A stretch of DNA of 38,004 nt from Oscillospiraceae bacterium (GTDB lineage Bacteria > Bacillota > Clostridia > Oscillospirales > Ruminococcaceae): NCBI GenBank assembly GCA_004554485.1, contig SFLS01000014.1, positions 1-38,004 on the forward strand, read 5' to 3'. The translations under genes were made by a program, and so were the position numbers. Position 1 is the first letter of the stretch. Each line of letters opens with the position of its first letter. Shown here piece by piece: positions 7,700-15,138 of this stretch. The notes beneath the pieces were generated by a model. That model saw only the letters and a program-made list of their open reading frames with translations. It did no database searches and was not told the origin of the DNA.

Positions 7700-7856
7700 C
7701 GGACAGGCTGAAAGTCATCCTCTCCCCTGCCGCTTTACCGCAAAAGACGCTGTGCGGCACCGGCCGGTGCAGGATACCATAAAGACATACGAAAAAATAC
7801 AGCAGGAAGGATACTGCAAGGAGATACAAATCATGGACAAGCTGAAAGTCATCATC
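7591..7856 (+). repeat. Imperfect tandem duplication spanning the phoH-ybeY junction
   Basis: Unit 1 (7591-7722) holds the last third of the phoH C-terminal codons and a decayed ybeY start; unit 2 (7727-7856) repeats it with scattered substitutions and a 2-nt length difference. Both begin CTGCCGCTTTACCG and both end CTGAAAGTCATC. In unit 1 the ybeY start region reads CAAGTAGCGGACAGGCTG, and in unit 2 CAAATCATGGACAAGCTG, which is the real ybeY start. Unit 2 translates in the ybeY frame as CRFTAKDAVRHRPVQDTIK, against CRFTEKDVVRHRLVQDIIK in PhoH. Confidence 0.85.
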
Positions 7857-8327
7857 ACCAACGACCAGAAGGCCGTAAAAATACCCGCCGGATTGCGGCT
7901 GATGCTGCGCCGCTGCTGCACCGCCGTGCTGCGGATGGAGCATTTTGAGGGGGACGCGGAGGTCAACATCACCTTTACCGATGACGAAAAGATCCGGGAG
8001 ATGAACAACCGGTTCCGCCAGAAGGACGCCGCCACCGATGTGCTCTCCTTCCCCCTGGGCGAAAACGGGCAGTACGACCTGAACCCCGACACCGGCTGCA
8101 AGCAGCTGGGGGATATCGTTATCTCGGTGGAGCACGCTGTGGCGCAGGCCGCCGAATTCGGCCACACCTTTGACCGGGAGATGGGCTATCTGACCGTCCA
8201 CTCCATGCTGCACCTGCTGGGCTACGACCACGTAAACGGCGGACTGGAAAAGACCATTATGCGGGAAAAGGAGGAGGAAGCCCTGGCGCGGCTGGGACTG
8301 ACCCGGGACAACACCTATGTGGAATGA
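7833..8327 (+). CDS. ybeY: Endoribonuclease YbeY (rRNA maturation factor)
   Basis: A 164-residue YbeY, a zinc-dependent single-strand endoribonuclease that takes part in 16S rRNA 3'-end maturation and ribosome quality control. The zinc motif is HSMLHLLGYDH (three histidines), preceded by the conserved ATDVLSFP and GDIVIS strands. The ATG at 7833 has AAGGAG 9 nt upstream. The same frame stays open further upstream, but that part is a copy of the PhoH tail from the local duplication and is not a YbeY sequence, so the 7833 start is preferred. era begins 11 nt before the ybeY stop, which suggests translational coupling. Confidence 0.93.
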   Translation: MDKLKVIITNDQKAVKIPAGLRLMLRRCCTAVLRMEHFEGDAEVNITFTDDEKIREMNNRFRQKDAATDVLSFPLGENGQYDLNPDTGCKQLGDIVISVEHAVAQAAEFGHTFDREMGYLTVHSMLHLLGYDHVNGGLEKTIMREKEEEALARLGLTRDNTYVE

Positions 8328-9258
8328 GAAAGATAAAACGGAAATCCCCCAGAGATCGGCGTTTATTGCCATAGTGGGGCGGCCCAACGTGGGCAAAAGC
8401 AGCCTGCTGAACGCGCTGCTGGGCGAAAAGGTGGCCATTGTTTCGCCGCGGCCGCAGACCACCCGCACCCGCATCACCGGCGTGCTGACCGAGGGAGACA
8501 CCCAGCTGGTCTTTATCGATACCCCCGGCCTGCACCGCGCCCGCAATTCGCTGGGCGAATATATGGTGCGGCAGGTGGGCTCCTCGGTTTCCGACGTGGA
8601 CCTCGCGGTACTGGTGACTGACGCCTCCGAGCCGTGGGACCGCCTGACGAAGGCGGAGCTGGAGCTGATCGGGCAATTTAAAAAGCTGGAGCTGCCCGCC
8701 GTGGCGGTGCTGAACAAGATAGACCTGGTGCGGGAGAAGGAAAAGCTGATCCCGATGATGGCGGTGCTGAATGAAGCCTATCCGTTCCGGCAGATCGTCC
8801 CCCTGAGCGCCAAGGACGGCGACGGGGTGGCGCTGCTGAAGGGACTGCTGGACGACGCCGCCATGCCCGGCCCGCACTTTTTTGCCGACGATACCCTGAC
8901 CGACCAGCCGGAGCGGGTGATCGCCGCCGAGATGCTGCGGGAAAAGGCGCTGTGCTTCCTTTCCGAGGAGATCCCGCACGGCATCGCGGTGACCATCGAG
9001 AGCATGAAGGAGCGCGAGACCGCCGGCGGCCCCATCACCGATATCGAGGCAACCCTGTACTGTGAGCGCAAGAGCCACAAGGGGATCATCATCGGCAAGG
9101 GCGGCGCGATGCTCAAGCGCATTGCCACCGCCGCCCGGGAGGAGCTGGAGGCCTTCCTGAACTGCCGGGTGAACCTGCAGTGCTGGGTGAAGGTGAAGGA
9201 GGACTGGCGCAACGAGGAGCGGATGCTGCGCAACTTCGGCTTTACCGAGGAGCGGTGA
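8317..9258 (+). CDS. era: GTPase Era
   Basis: A 313-residue Era, an essential GTPase that binds the 3' end of 16S rRNA and helps assemble the small ribosomal subunit. The G1 motif GRPNVGKS is at 21-28, followed by TTRT (G2), DTPG (G3), NKID (G4) and SAK (G5). A C-terminal KH RNA-binding domain carries IIIGKGGAMLKRI. The length is slightly above the usual 300 because of an extended N-terminus. The start overlaps the ybeY end by 11 nt and has no clear ribosome site, consistent with reinitiation after YbeY. Confidence 0.95.
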   Translation: MWNEKDKTEIPQRSAFIAIVGRPNVGKSSLLNALLGEKVAIVSPRPQTTRTRITGVLTEGDTQLVFIDTPGLHRARNSLGEYMVRQVGSSVSDVDLAVLVTDASEPWDRLTKAELELIGQFKKLELPAVAVLNKIDLVREKEKLIPMMAVLNEAYPFRQIVPLSAKDGDGVALLKGLLDDAAMPGPHFFADDTLTDQPERVIAAEMLREKALCFLSEEIPHGIAVTIESMKERETAGGPITDIEATLYCERKSHKGIIIGKGGAMLKRIATAAREELEAFLNCRVNLQCWVKVKEDWRNEERMLRNFGFTEER

Positions 9259-9296
9259 CGCAGCCGGGCGAAACAAAGGCTGAAAACGGCGCGGGC

Positions 9297-9377
9297 GGCC
9301 CGCAGGGCGGCCCGGCGAAGCCGGGACCGGCGGCCGAAGGCCGCCGCGCGGCGCGAAGCGCCGCGGCCCTGCGGGCC
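9297..9377 (+). repeat. Cruciform repeat, copy E
   Basis: An 81-bp element between era and yqzL with the standard outer stem (9297-9308/9366-9377). Its hairpins are GGCCCGGC/GCCGGGAC (one mismatch, loop gaa), CGGCGGCC/GGCCGCCG (loop gaa) and CGCGGCGC/GCGCCGCG (loop gaa). Orientation as in A and C. The first hairpin is the only imperfect one in the canonical set. Confidence 0.85.
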
Positions 9378-9503
9378 AGCCCCGGCCTGCTGCTGTGACC
9401 CGAGCGGAATTTTTTTGCAGAGACTGCAAAGATTCCCTAACATATCCCATGGCGGATGGCGCAGAATGATAGCAGAGTATCTGCTGCGAAGGGAGCGCCT
9501 GCC

Positions 9504-9683
9504 ATGAACCGACCTGCCAACCCGAATTCCGACCCCGAAAGCCGCTGGGAATGCTTTTGGCAAAGCGGACGGGTGGAGGACTATCTGAACTACCGGGCAG
9601 CGGCCGCGGCTGCCGCCCGAAAGGAGCCGACCGATGCAGACAGCGACCGAAGCCCTGGTGCTGCGGGAACGCCGGTTGGATGA
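9504..9683 (+). CDS. yqzL: YqzL-like small protein
   Basis: A 59-residue protein with the YqzL pattern W-x2-F-x3-G-x-V/I-x2-YL (here WECFWQSGRVEDYLNYR), located between era and recO exactly as in Bacillus. Function unknown; the core is about 25 residues and the C-terminal part is low complexity (alanine run, then charged). ATG at 9504 has AAGGGAG upstream. The last 50 nt overlap recO in another frame, unusually long for such a pair, so the true C-terminus may be poorly constrained. A short inverted repeat, TTTGCA/TGCAAA, lies upstream near 9413-9433. Confidence 0.7.
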   Translation: MNRPANPNSDPESRWECFWQSGRVEDYLNYRAAAAAAARKEPTDADSDRSPGAAGTPVG

Positions 9684-10377
9684 GCAGGACCGTCTGCTGA
9701 CCCTGCTTTCCGCCGATCAGGGGATCATAACCGCCTACGCCAAGGGGGCCGGGCGGATGAAGGGCTCGATGGCAAGCGCCACCGAGCTGCTTTGCTATTC
9801 CCACTTTGTGCTGTTCCGGAACCGGGACCGCTGCTTTGCCGACCGGGCCGAGGTCAATACCCTGTTTTTCGGTATCCGGGGAAACCTGGAAAAGCTGGCG
9901 CTGGCTACCTACTTTGCGCAGCTTTGCTGCGAGCTGATCCCCGAAAATGAGCCGGCCGCCGAGGAGCTGCGGCTGATGCTGAACACCCTGTACTGCCTGG
10001 AACAGGACAAGCTGCCGCCGCTGCAGCTCAAGGCGATCCTGGAGCTGCGCCTGCTGACGCTGACCGGCTATATGCCGGACCTGATCGCCTGCCGGATGTG
10101 CGGCAGCCTGCCGGAGGGCCCGGTGCTGTTCGACCCCGCCGGGGGGAGCGTCTGCTGCCCGGACTGCGCCCCTGCCGGTGCCGTGGGACTGCTGCCGCTG
10201 CCGCCGGGGGTCTTTGCCGCCATGCGGCATATCATCTACTGCGAGTTTGAAAAGCTGTTTTGCTTCCGGCTGGCGGAGGAAAACCTGCCGCTGCTGGCCG
10301 GGGCGGTGGAGCAGTATCTGCTGTGCCAGGTAGAACGCATCCTGCCGGCGCTGAATTTTTACAAAACGATGCTGTAA
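9634..10377 (+). CDS. recO: DNA repair protein RecO
   Basis: A 247-residue RecO, which loads RecA on single-strand-binding-protein-coated DNA in the RecFOR pathway. The N-terminal OB fold opens with TEALVLRERRLDEQDRLLTL and the helical C-terminal half has a four-cysteine zinc site, CRMCG (about residues 151-154) and CCPDCA (about 171-176), typical of Firmicute RecO. ATG at 9634 has AAAGGAG upstream. It lies after era and yqzL, a conserved order. Confidence 0.93.
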   Translation: MQTATEALVLRERRLDEQDRLLTLLSADQGIITAYAKGAGRMKGSMASATELLCYSHFVLFRNRDRCFADRAEVNTLFFGIRGNLEKLALATYFAQLCCELIPENEPAAEELRLMLNTLYCLEQDKLPPLQLKAILELRLLTLTGYMPDLIACRMCGSLPEGPVLFDPAGGSVCCPDCAPAGAVGLLPLPPGVFAAMRHIIYCEFEKLFCFRLAEENLPLLAGAVEQYLLCQVERILPALNFYKTML

Positions 10378-10411
10378 GCCATACCGACGAGACGAAAGGA
10401 AGGGACCTGCA

Positions 10412-10825
10412 ATGACCGAAAAACAACAAAACGCCATAGCGCTGCACAAAAAGGGGTACAACTGCTTCCAATCCGTGCTGTGCGGCTTTGCCCGCGAGCT
10501 GGAGGCGGATGAAACGACGCTGTTCCGGCTGGGCGAGGGCTTTGGCCTGGGCATGGGCGATATGAAGCAGACCTGCGGCGCGGTAAGCGGCGCGGTGGCC
10601 TGCATGGGCCTGCTGAACAGCGCCGCCGATACCGAAGCGCCCAACACGACCAAGCGGGCCACCATGGGCATGGCTGCCACGCTGACCGACCGCTTTTGCC
10701 GGGAGCACGGCAGCTGTATTTGTGAGGTGCTGAAGGGCCGAACCGGCTGCCCCGTCGTCCCCTGCGATACCTGCATTGCCGACTGCGTGGGATATGTGGA
10801 AGAGGAGCTGGCCCGCCGCGTATGA
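10412..10825 (+). CDS. C_GCAxxG_C_C family protein (putative redox-active)
   Basis: A 137-residue member of the C_GCAxxG_C_C family. The signature is visible: a first cysteine in YNCFQSVLCGFA, then TCGAVSGAV (the GCAxxG-like loop), and C-terminal cysteines in CICEVL, TGCPVVPCDTCIADC. Members are thought to be redox-active or metal-binding proteins in anaerobes; the substrate is unknown. It lies 34 nt after recO and overlaps mnmM by 4 nt (ATGA), so it is in the same operon. The ATG at 10412 has AAAGGAAGGG upstream. Confidence 0.85.
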   Translation: MTEKQQNAIALHKKGYNCFQSVLCGFARELEADETTLFRLGEGFGLGMGDMKQTCGAVSGAVACMGLLNSAADTEAPNTTKRATMGMAATLTDRFCREHGSCICEVLKGRTGCPVVPCDTCIADCVGYVEEELARRV

Positions 10826-11391
10826 TGACCTATCACGACCAGAACGCACTGAAGCTGTGCCACCGCTACTGGCAGGAGCGTATCCGGCCGGGCATGACCT
10901 GCGTGGACGCCACGGCGGGGCGGGGCCGGGATGCCGAGCTGCTCTGCCGACTGATCGGCGAGGGCGGGCGGCTGTACGCCTTTGATATCCAGGAGGAGGC
11001 GATCGCCAGCACCCGCGAGCGGCTGGCCGCGGCGGGTCTGCTGGAGCGCGCAGTGCTCATTCAGGACAGCCACCGGCGGATGGCAAGCTACCTTTGTGCG
11101 GCTCACGCCGTGGTTTTTAACCTGGGGTACCTGCCGGGCGGCGACCATACCGTAGGCACGACGGCCGAGGAGAGCATCCCCGCCATCGAAGCGGCGCTTT
11201 CGCTGATCCCTGACGACGGCTTTATTACGATCTGCCTGTACTACGGCGGGGACAGCGGCTATGCCGAGCGCGACGCGCTGATGGATTTTCTGGCGCGGCT
11301 GGACGCAAAGCGCTGCACCGTGATGGTGCAGCAGTTCCTGAACCGCCCCAACTGCCCGCCCATACTGATCATCATTGAGAAGAACCACTGA
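10822..11391 (+). CDS. mnmM: tRNA (mnm5s2U34)-methyltransferase MnmM (YtqB)
   Basis: A 189-residue class I SAM-dependent methyltransferase of the YtqB/MnmM family, which completes 5-methylaminomethyl-2-thiouridine at tRNA wobble position 34 in Firmicutes. Visible motifs are the SAM loop VDATAGRGRDAELL (about residues 30-43), the acidic FDIQ after strand 2 and the family-specific FNLGYLPGGDH near 103-113. The family is about 190 residues. The start overlaps the previous stop as ATGATGA; ATG at 10825 is an alternative. I am sure of the family and fairly sure of the substrate. Confidence 0.85.
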   Translation: MMTYHDQNALKLCHRYWQERIRPGMTCVDATAGRGRDAELLCRLIGEGGRLYAFDIQEEAIASTRERLAAAGLLERAVLIQDSHRRMASYLCAAHAVVFNLGYLPGGDHTVGTTAEESIPAIEAALSLIPDDGFITICLYYGGDSGYAERDALMDFLARLDAKRCTVMVQQFLNRPNCPPILIIIEKNH

Positions 11392-11413
11392 GAACATAAC
11401 CGAGAAGGTACAC

Positions 11414-11494
11414 CCGGGCGCGGCGGCCGAGCGGGCGAGGGGCGGCCTCCCGGCGGGAGGGCGCCCCGAGGGAGAGCGGCGCCGCCGCGCCCGG
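11414..11494. repeat. Looser palindromic element (possible cruciform variant H)
   Basis: A 13-bp perfect outer stem CCGGGCGCGGCGG (11414-11426)/CCGCCGCGCCCGG (11482-11494) encloses a second hairpin with GGGGCG/CGCCCC and CCTCCC/GGGAGG arms, with unpaired bases between. It resembles the cruciform repeats in size and plan but not in sequence, so membership is unsure. It lies between mnmM and the NUDIX gene. Confidence 0.6.
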
Positions 11495-11556
11495 AGCCTG
11501 CCGTCTGCCGGAAGCCGGCGAAGGGCCAAGCCTTCGGTTTTTACGAAAGGAACGCC

Positions 11557-12072
11557 ATGACGGAGTACTGGGACCTGCTGGATCAAAACCGAAACCCGTT
11601 GGGAACGCTGCACCGGCGGGGCGACCCGCTGCCGGCGGGAGCAAGGCATCTCTGCGTAGAGGTGATCACCCTGTGCCGGGGGCAGATGCTGACCACCCGC
11701 CGCCACCCCCAAAAGCACAACGGTGGCTTTTGGGAGGTGACGACCGGCAGCGCCCTGGCCGGGGAAACCAGCCGGGCTGCCGCCGTACGGGAGCTGTACG
11801 AGGAGACCGGCATCCGGGCGAAGGAGGAGGACCTGCTGCTGTTTGACCGGCTGATGACCCCCAGGATCTTCAGCGATACCTACCTGCTGATCCTGCCGGA
11901 GCGGCCGGCGGTCACCCTGCAGAGCACCGAAACGGTGGACTATGCCTGGCTGACCCCCGCCGAAATGCTGGAACGCTGCCGGCGGGGACTGGTCATCGGG
12001 CATCTGGCGGAGCGGTTTGCCTGCTACTGTTCCCGTTTGAATGAATTTATCCCTGAGGAGGGAACCCCATGA
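11557..12072 (+). CDS. NUDIX hydrolase (isopentenyl-diphosphate isomerase-like/YfcD type)
   Basis: A 171-residue NUDIX protein expected to hydrolyse a nucleoside-diphosphate-linked substrate with a divalent metal. The NUDIX box is complete: GSALAGETSRAAAVRELYEETGI (about residues 66-88), fitting Gx5Ex7REUXEExGU. The N-terminus EYWDLLDQNRNPLG is the 'W-D-x-D' opening of the YfcD/Idi-like subgroup. The substrate cannot be read from the sequence. ATG at 11557 has GAAAGGAA upstream. The stop overlaps the mutS2 start (ATGA), so the two are coupled. Confidence 0.85.
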   Translation: MTEYWDLLDQNRNPLGTLHRRGDPLPAGARHLCVEVITLCRGQMLTTRRHPQKHNGGFWEVTTGSALAGETSRAAAVRELYEETGIRAKEEDLLLFDRLMTPRIFSDTYLLILPERPAVTLQSTETVDYAWLTPAEMLERCRRGLVIGHLAERFACYCSRLNEFIPEEGTP

Positions 12073-14447
12073 ACAAACATCACCAGACGCTGGAGCTGGA
12101 CCGGGTGCTGCAGATGCTGGCCGAGCAGACCACCTGCCCGGCTTCCCGAGAGCTGGCCCTGCGGCTGACCCCCTGCGATCAGTACCGGGACGCTGCCGAT
12201 GCGTTGCGGCGTACCGCCGATATCAATACCCTGACCAACCGCTACGGCACCCCTTCGCTCGGCGGTATTCACGACTGCACCGGCGCGCTGCAGCGGGCCA
12301 AGCTGGGCGCGCGGCTTTCCGCCGGAGAGATCCTGCAGATCGGGCGGGTGCTGCGCACCATCCGGACCATCAAAAAATGGCGGGGACAGGGTGAGACCGC
12401 CACCGCCGCCGACGACCTGTTCCGGAGCCTTTCCCCGGTGGAGGGACTGGAGCAGGATATCACCGCCGCCATTCTCTCGGAGGAGGAGCTTGCCGATACC
12501 GCCTCTCCCGCCCTGGCCGACCTGCGCCGGCGCATCCGCCGCGCGCAGCTGAAGGTGCGGGAGCAGCTGGACGGCATCATCCGCTCGCCGCAGTACGCCA
12601 AGGCCCTGCAGGAGCCCATCGTGACACTGCGGGACGGGCGCTTTGTGGTGCCGGTCAAGATCGAGTGCAAAAACGAGGTCAAGGGCCTCATCCACGATAC
12701 CTCCTCCAGCGGCGCGACTGTCTTTGTGGAACCGCTGGCTGTGGTGGAGGCCAACAACGAGATCCGGATGCTGCAGAACGAGGAGCAGTTGGAAATCGAC
12801 CGCATCCTGCAGGAATTCAGCGAGCGGATCGGGCAGGTGGCGGACACCACCCGCGACAGCTTTGAGGCGCTGCTACAGCTCGACCTGCTGTTCGCCAAGA
12901 GCCGTTTGGCGGACAATATGAAGGCGACCGTCCCGGAGCTGAACGAGGACGGCATCATCGAGTTCAAAAAAGCGCGGCACCCCCTGATCGCGAAGGATAA
13001 GGTGGTGCCGGTGGATATCCGGCTGGGCGGCGACTTTGATACGCTGGTCATCACCGGCCCCAACACCGGCGGCAAGACGGTGGCGCTGAAGACGCTGGGC
13101 CTGCTGACACTGATGGCCGCCTGCGGCATGATGCTGCCGGTCGCCGGCGGCAGCCGGGCGGCGGTTTTCGGCCACGTACTGGCGGATATCGGGGACGAGC
13201 AAAGCATCGAGCAGAGCCTTTCCACCTTTTCCTCCCACATCGTCAAGATCATCGAGATCCTGCAAACCGCCGACCGGCAGAGCCTGGTGCTGACCGACGA
13301 GCTGGGCGCCGGCACCGACCCCACCGAGGGCGCGGCGCTGGCGGTCTCCATCATCAACGCGCTGCGGCAGCGCGGCGCGCGGCTGGCGGCGACCACCCAC
13401 TACGCCGAGGTGAAGATGTACGCCCTGCAGACCGACGGCGTGGAAAACGCCTGCTGCGAATTTGACGTGGCGACCCTTTCCCCCACCTACCGGCTGCTGA
13501 TCGGCGTACCGGGGCGCAGCAACGCCTTTGCCATCAGCCGCCGGCTGGGGCTGCCGGAGGAGATCATCGAGGAGGCCCGGGGGATGGTCTCCAGCGAGAA
13601 TACCCGCTTTGAGGACGTGGTAAGCGAGCTGGAAGCCACCCGGCAGCAGCTGGAAAACGAGGTGACCGCGGCGGAAACCGCCCGCGGCGAGGCCGACCGG
13701 CTGCGCGCCGAGATGCGCCGGCAGGCCGAAGCGCATGAAGCGGCGCTGGAAAAGCTGGAGACCGACGCCCGCGACGCGGCCCGTGCCCTGGTGGAGCGCA
13801 CCCGCAGCCGCACCGACCTGCTGCTGAACGAGCTGGAGGAGCTGAAAAAGCAAAAGGACAAGGCGGACTTCAGCGAAAAGGTGGCCGCCATGCGGCAGGG
13901 CTACAACCGGCGCATCGAGGAGCTGCGGGACACCGCCGACCCGGTAAAGGAGAAAAAGCAGGAGGAGTACCGCCTGCCGCGGGCGCTGCGGGAGGGCGAC
14001 ACCGTAACGGTGGCCGCCATCAACCGGCAGGGCACCGTGATAGCCGGGCCGGACAAAAACGGCGCCTACCAGGTGCAGCTGGGCAACATGAAGATGAAGT
14101 GCGAGCCGGGCGAGCTGCGGCTGCCGGAGGACGCCCCCAAGCCTCCGAAGAAAAAGCAGTCGGACGGCATGCGTACCACCCGTCCCGGCAACGCCCAGCG
14201 GGAAGCGCGCACCGAACTGGATATCCGCGGGATGGCCAGCGACGAGGGCCTGATGGAGGTGGACCGTTTTTTGGACCGGTGTATGCTGATGGGCATCAAG
14301 AACGTGACCATCATCCACGGCAAGGGCACCGGCGTGCTGCGGGCCGCCGTGCAGCAGCATCTGCGCCGGCTTTCCATCGTAAAGAGCCAGCGCCCCGGGA
14401 TGTACGGCGAGGGCGAGATGGGCGTAACCGTTGTGGAACTGAAATAA
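12069..14447 (+). CDS. mutS2: Endonuclease MutS2 (RqcU)
   Basis: A 792-residue MutS2 with the usual order: an N-terminal clamp/lever part, the ATPase with Walker A TGPNTGGKT (about residues 329-337) and Walker B region LVLTDELGAGTDP, a long coiled coil (about 515-620), a KOW-like segment, and a C-terminal Smr domain ELDIRGM...IIHGKGTGVLR (about 715-792). MutS2 proteins suppress recombination, and in Bacillus the protein also acts on collided ribosomes. The gene is full length. The preceding housekeeping genes era, ybeY and mnmM all concern RNA, which would fit the ribosome role, but that is inference. Confidence 0.94.
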   Translation: MNKHHQTLELDRVLQMLAEQTTCPASRELALRLTPCDQYRDAADALRRTADINTLTNRYGTPSLGGIHDCTGALQRAKLGARLSAGEILQIGRVLRTIRTIKKWRGQGETATAADDLFRSLSPVEGLEQDITAAILSEEELADTASPALADLRRRIRRAQLKVREQLDGIIRSPQYAKALQEPIVTLRDGRFVVPVKIECKNEVKGLIHDTSSSGATVFVEPLAVVEANNEIRMLQNEEQLEIDRILQEFSERIGQVADTTRDSFEALLQLDLLFAKSRLADNMKATVPELNEDGIIEFKKARHPLIAKDKVVPVDIRLGGDFDTLVITGPNTGGKTVALKTLGLLTLMAACGMMLPVAGGSRAAVFGHVLADIGDEQSIEQSLSTFSSHIVKIIEILQTADRQSLVLTDELGAGTDPTEGAALAVSIINALRQRGARLAATTHYAEVKMYALQTDGVENACCEFDVATLSPTYRLLIGVPGRSNAFAISRRLGLPEEIIEEARGMVSSENTRFEDVVSELEATRQQLENEVTAAETARGEADRLRAEMRRQAEAHEAALEKLETDARDAARALVERTRSRTDLLLNELEELKKQKDKADFSEKVAAMRQGYNRRIEELRDTADPVKEKKQEEYRLPRALREGDTVTVAAINRQGTVIAGPDKNGAYQVQLGNMKMKCEPGELRLPEDAPKPPKKKQSDGMRTTRPGNAQREARTELDIRGMASDEGLMEVDRFLDRCMLMGIKNVTIIHGKGTGVLRAAVQQHLRRLSIVKSQRPGMYGEGEMGVTVVELK

Positions 14448-14463
14448 TTTTCCGGGTATAAAA

Positions 14464-14515
14464 GATCCCCCCTATGGAACAATGAAGATGATTTCTTCCA
14501 TTCCTGAGGGGGGAT
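14464..14515 (+). promoter_or_regulatory. Long hairpin that could hide the ribosome site of the next gene
   Basis: ATCCCCCCTATGGAA (14465-14479) can pair with TTCCAT (14496-14501) and AGGGGGGAT (14507-14515), with a small bulge on the 3' side. The 3' arm contains the only good ribosome site (GAGGGGGGA) for the membrane protein starting at 14521. It could act as a translation switch or as a weak terminator after mutS2; there is no T-run, which favours the first. Confidence 0.45.
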
Positions 14516-14520
14516 TTGAC

Positions 14521-14943
14521 ATGGCGAAAAGAATGATGGACCGGGTGCTGGTATTTGGGACGGGCGCCAGCTTTTACAGCCTGCTGGAGACACTGTGGCG
14601 GGGGTACACCCACTGGACCATGAGCATCACCGGCGGCATGGTGCTGCTGACCGTTTACGCGATGGAGCGCCGCACCCACTCCAGCGTTTGGCGGCGGTGT
14701 CTGCGCTCCGCCGGGATCATCACGCTGTACGAGTTTGCGGTGGGGTGCCTGGTGAACCTGCGGCTGGGCTGGAACGTATGGGATTATTCCGCGCGGCCCG
14801 GCAATCTGCTTGGCCAGATCTGCCCGCTGTTTTGCTTTTTGTGGCTGCTGCTTTCCGGCCCGGTGCTGCTGCTGTGCGGCTGGCTGCGGCACAATATGGA
14901 GCCGGAGCTGCCCCGGCAGCGCCACGGCATCTGCTGGCGGTAA
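14521..14943 (+). CDS. Putative ABC-transporter type IV / CmpB-like membrane protein
   Basis: A 140-residue protein with about four membrane segments, of the PF06541 (CmpB-like) type common in Clostridia. The family motif WDYS..PGNLLGQICPLF is clear (about residues 88-106), as is FYSLLETLWRG near the N-terminus. The molecular role is unknown; the name reflects old annotation of relatives, not a shown transport activity. I choose ATG at 14521 because GAGGGGGGA precedes it; an in-frame ATG at 14482 lacks a ribosome site and lies in the hairpin loop. It is 73 nt after mutS2 and ends at the variant repeat F, whose first hairpin plus T-run could terminate it. Confidence 0.8.
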   Translation: MAKRMMDRVLVFGTGASFYSLLETLWRGYTHWTMSITGGMVLLTVYAMERRTHSSVWRRCLRSAGIITLYEFAVGCLVNLRLGWNVWDYSARPGNLLGQICPLFCFLWLLLSGPVLLLCGWLRHNMEPELPRQRHGICWR

Positions 14944-14955
14944 GCGCCGCGGCCG

Positions 14956-15040
14956 GGGCCCCCGCAGGCGGGCCGAAGGGCGCCCGGAGGGCGCCCTTTT
15001 TCTGCGGCGCCCCCGGCGCCGCAGGCCCCTGCGGGGGCCC
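14956..15040 (+). repeat. Variant cruciform repeat, copy F, with built-in terminator
   Basis: A perfect 13-bp outer stem GGGCCCCCGCAGG (14956-14968)/CCTGCGGGGGCCC (15028-15040) encloses two hairpins: GGGCGCCC/GGGCGCCC (loop gga) followed by TTTTT, and TGCGGCGCC/GGCGCCGCA (loop ccc). The first hairpin plus T-run looks like a terminator for the gene ending at 14943. The shared flank TGCAGAGACCGGCGGAA follows at 15047-15063. It relates to the family in layout and flank but has only two clean inner hairpins. Confidence 0.7.
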
Positions 15041-15068
15041 GCGGTCTGCAGAGACCGGCGGAAAGCGC

Positions 15069-15097
15069 TTTTCTTTTTGGGTGGGATATGCTACAAT
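15069..15097 (+). promoter_or_regulatory. Extended -10 promoter for cdd
   Basis: TACAAT (15092-15097) with extended TG (15089-15090); the -35 17 bp upstream (TTTTCT) is weak. It gives cdd its own promoter behind repeat F. Confidence 0.55.
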
Positions 15098-15138
15098 AGG
15101 AGCGGAAAATACCCCCACTGTGAAAGGAGAAGCTTGAC

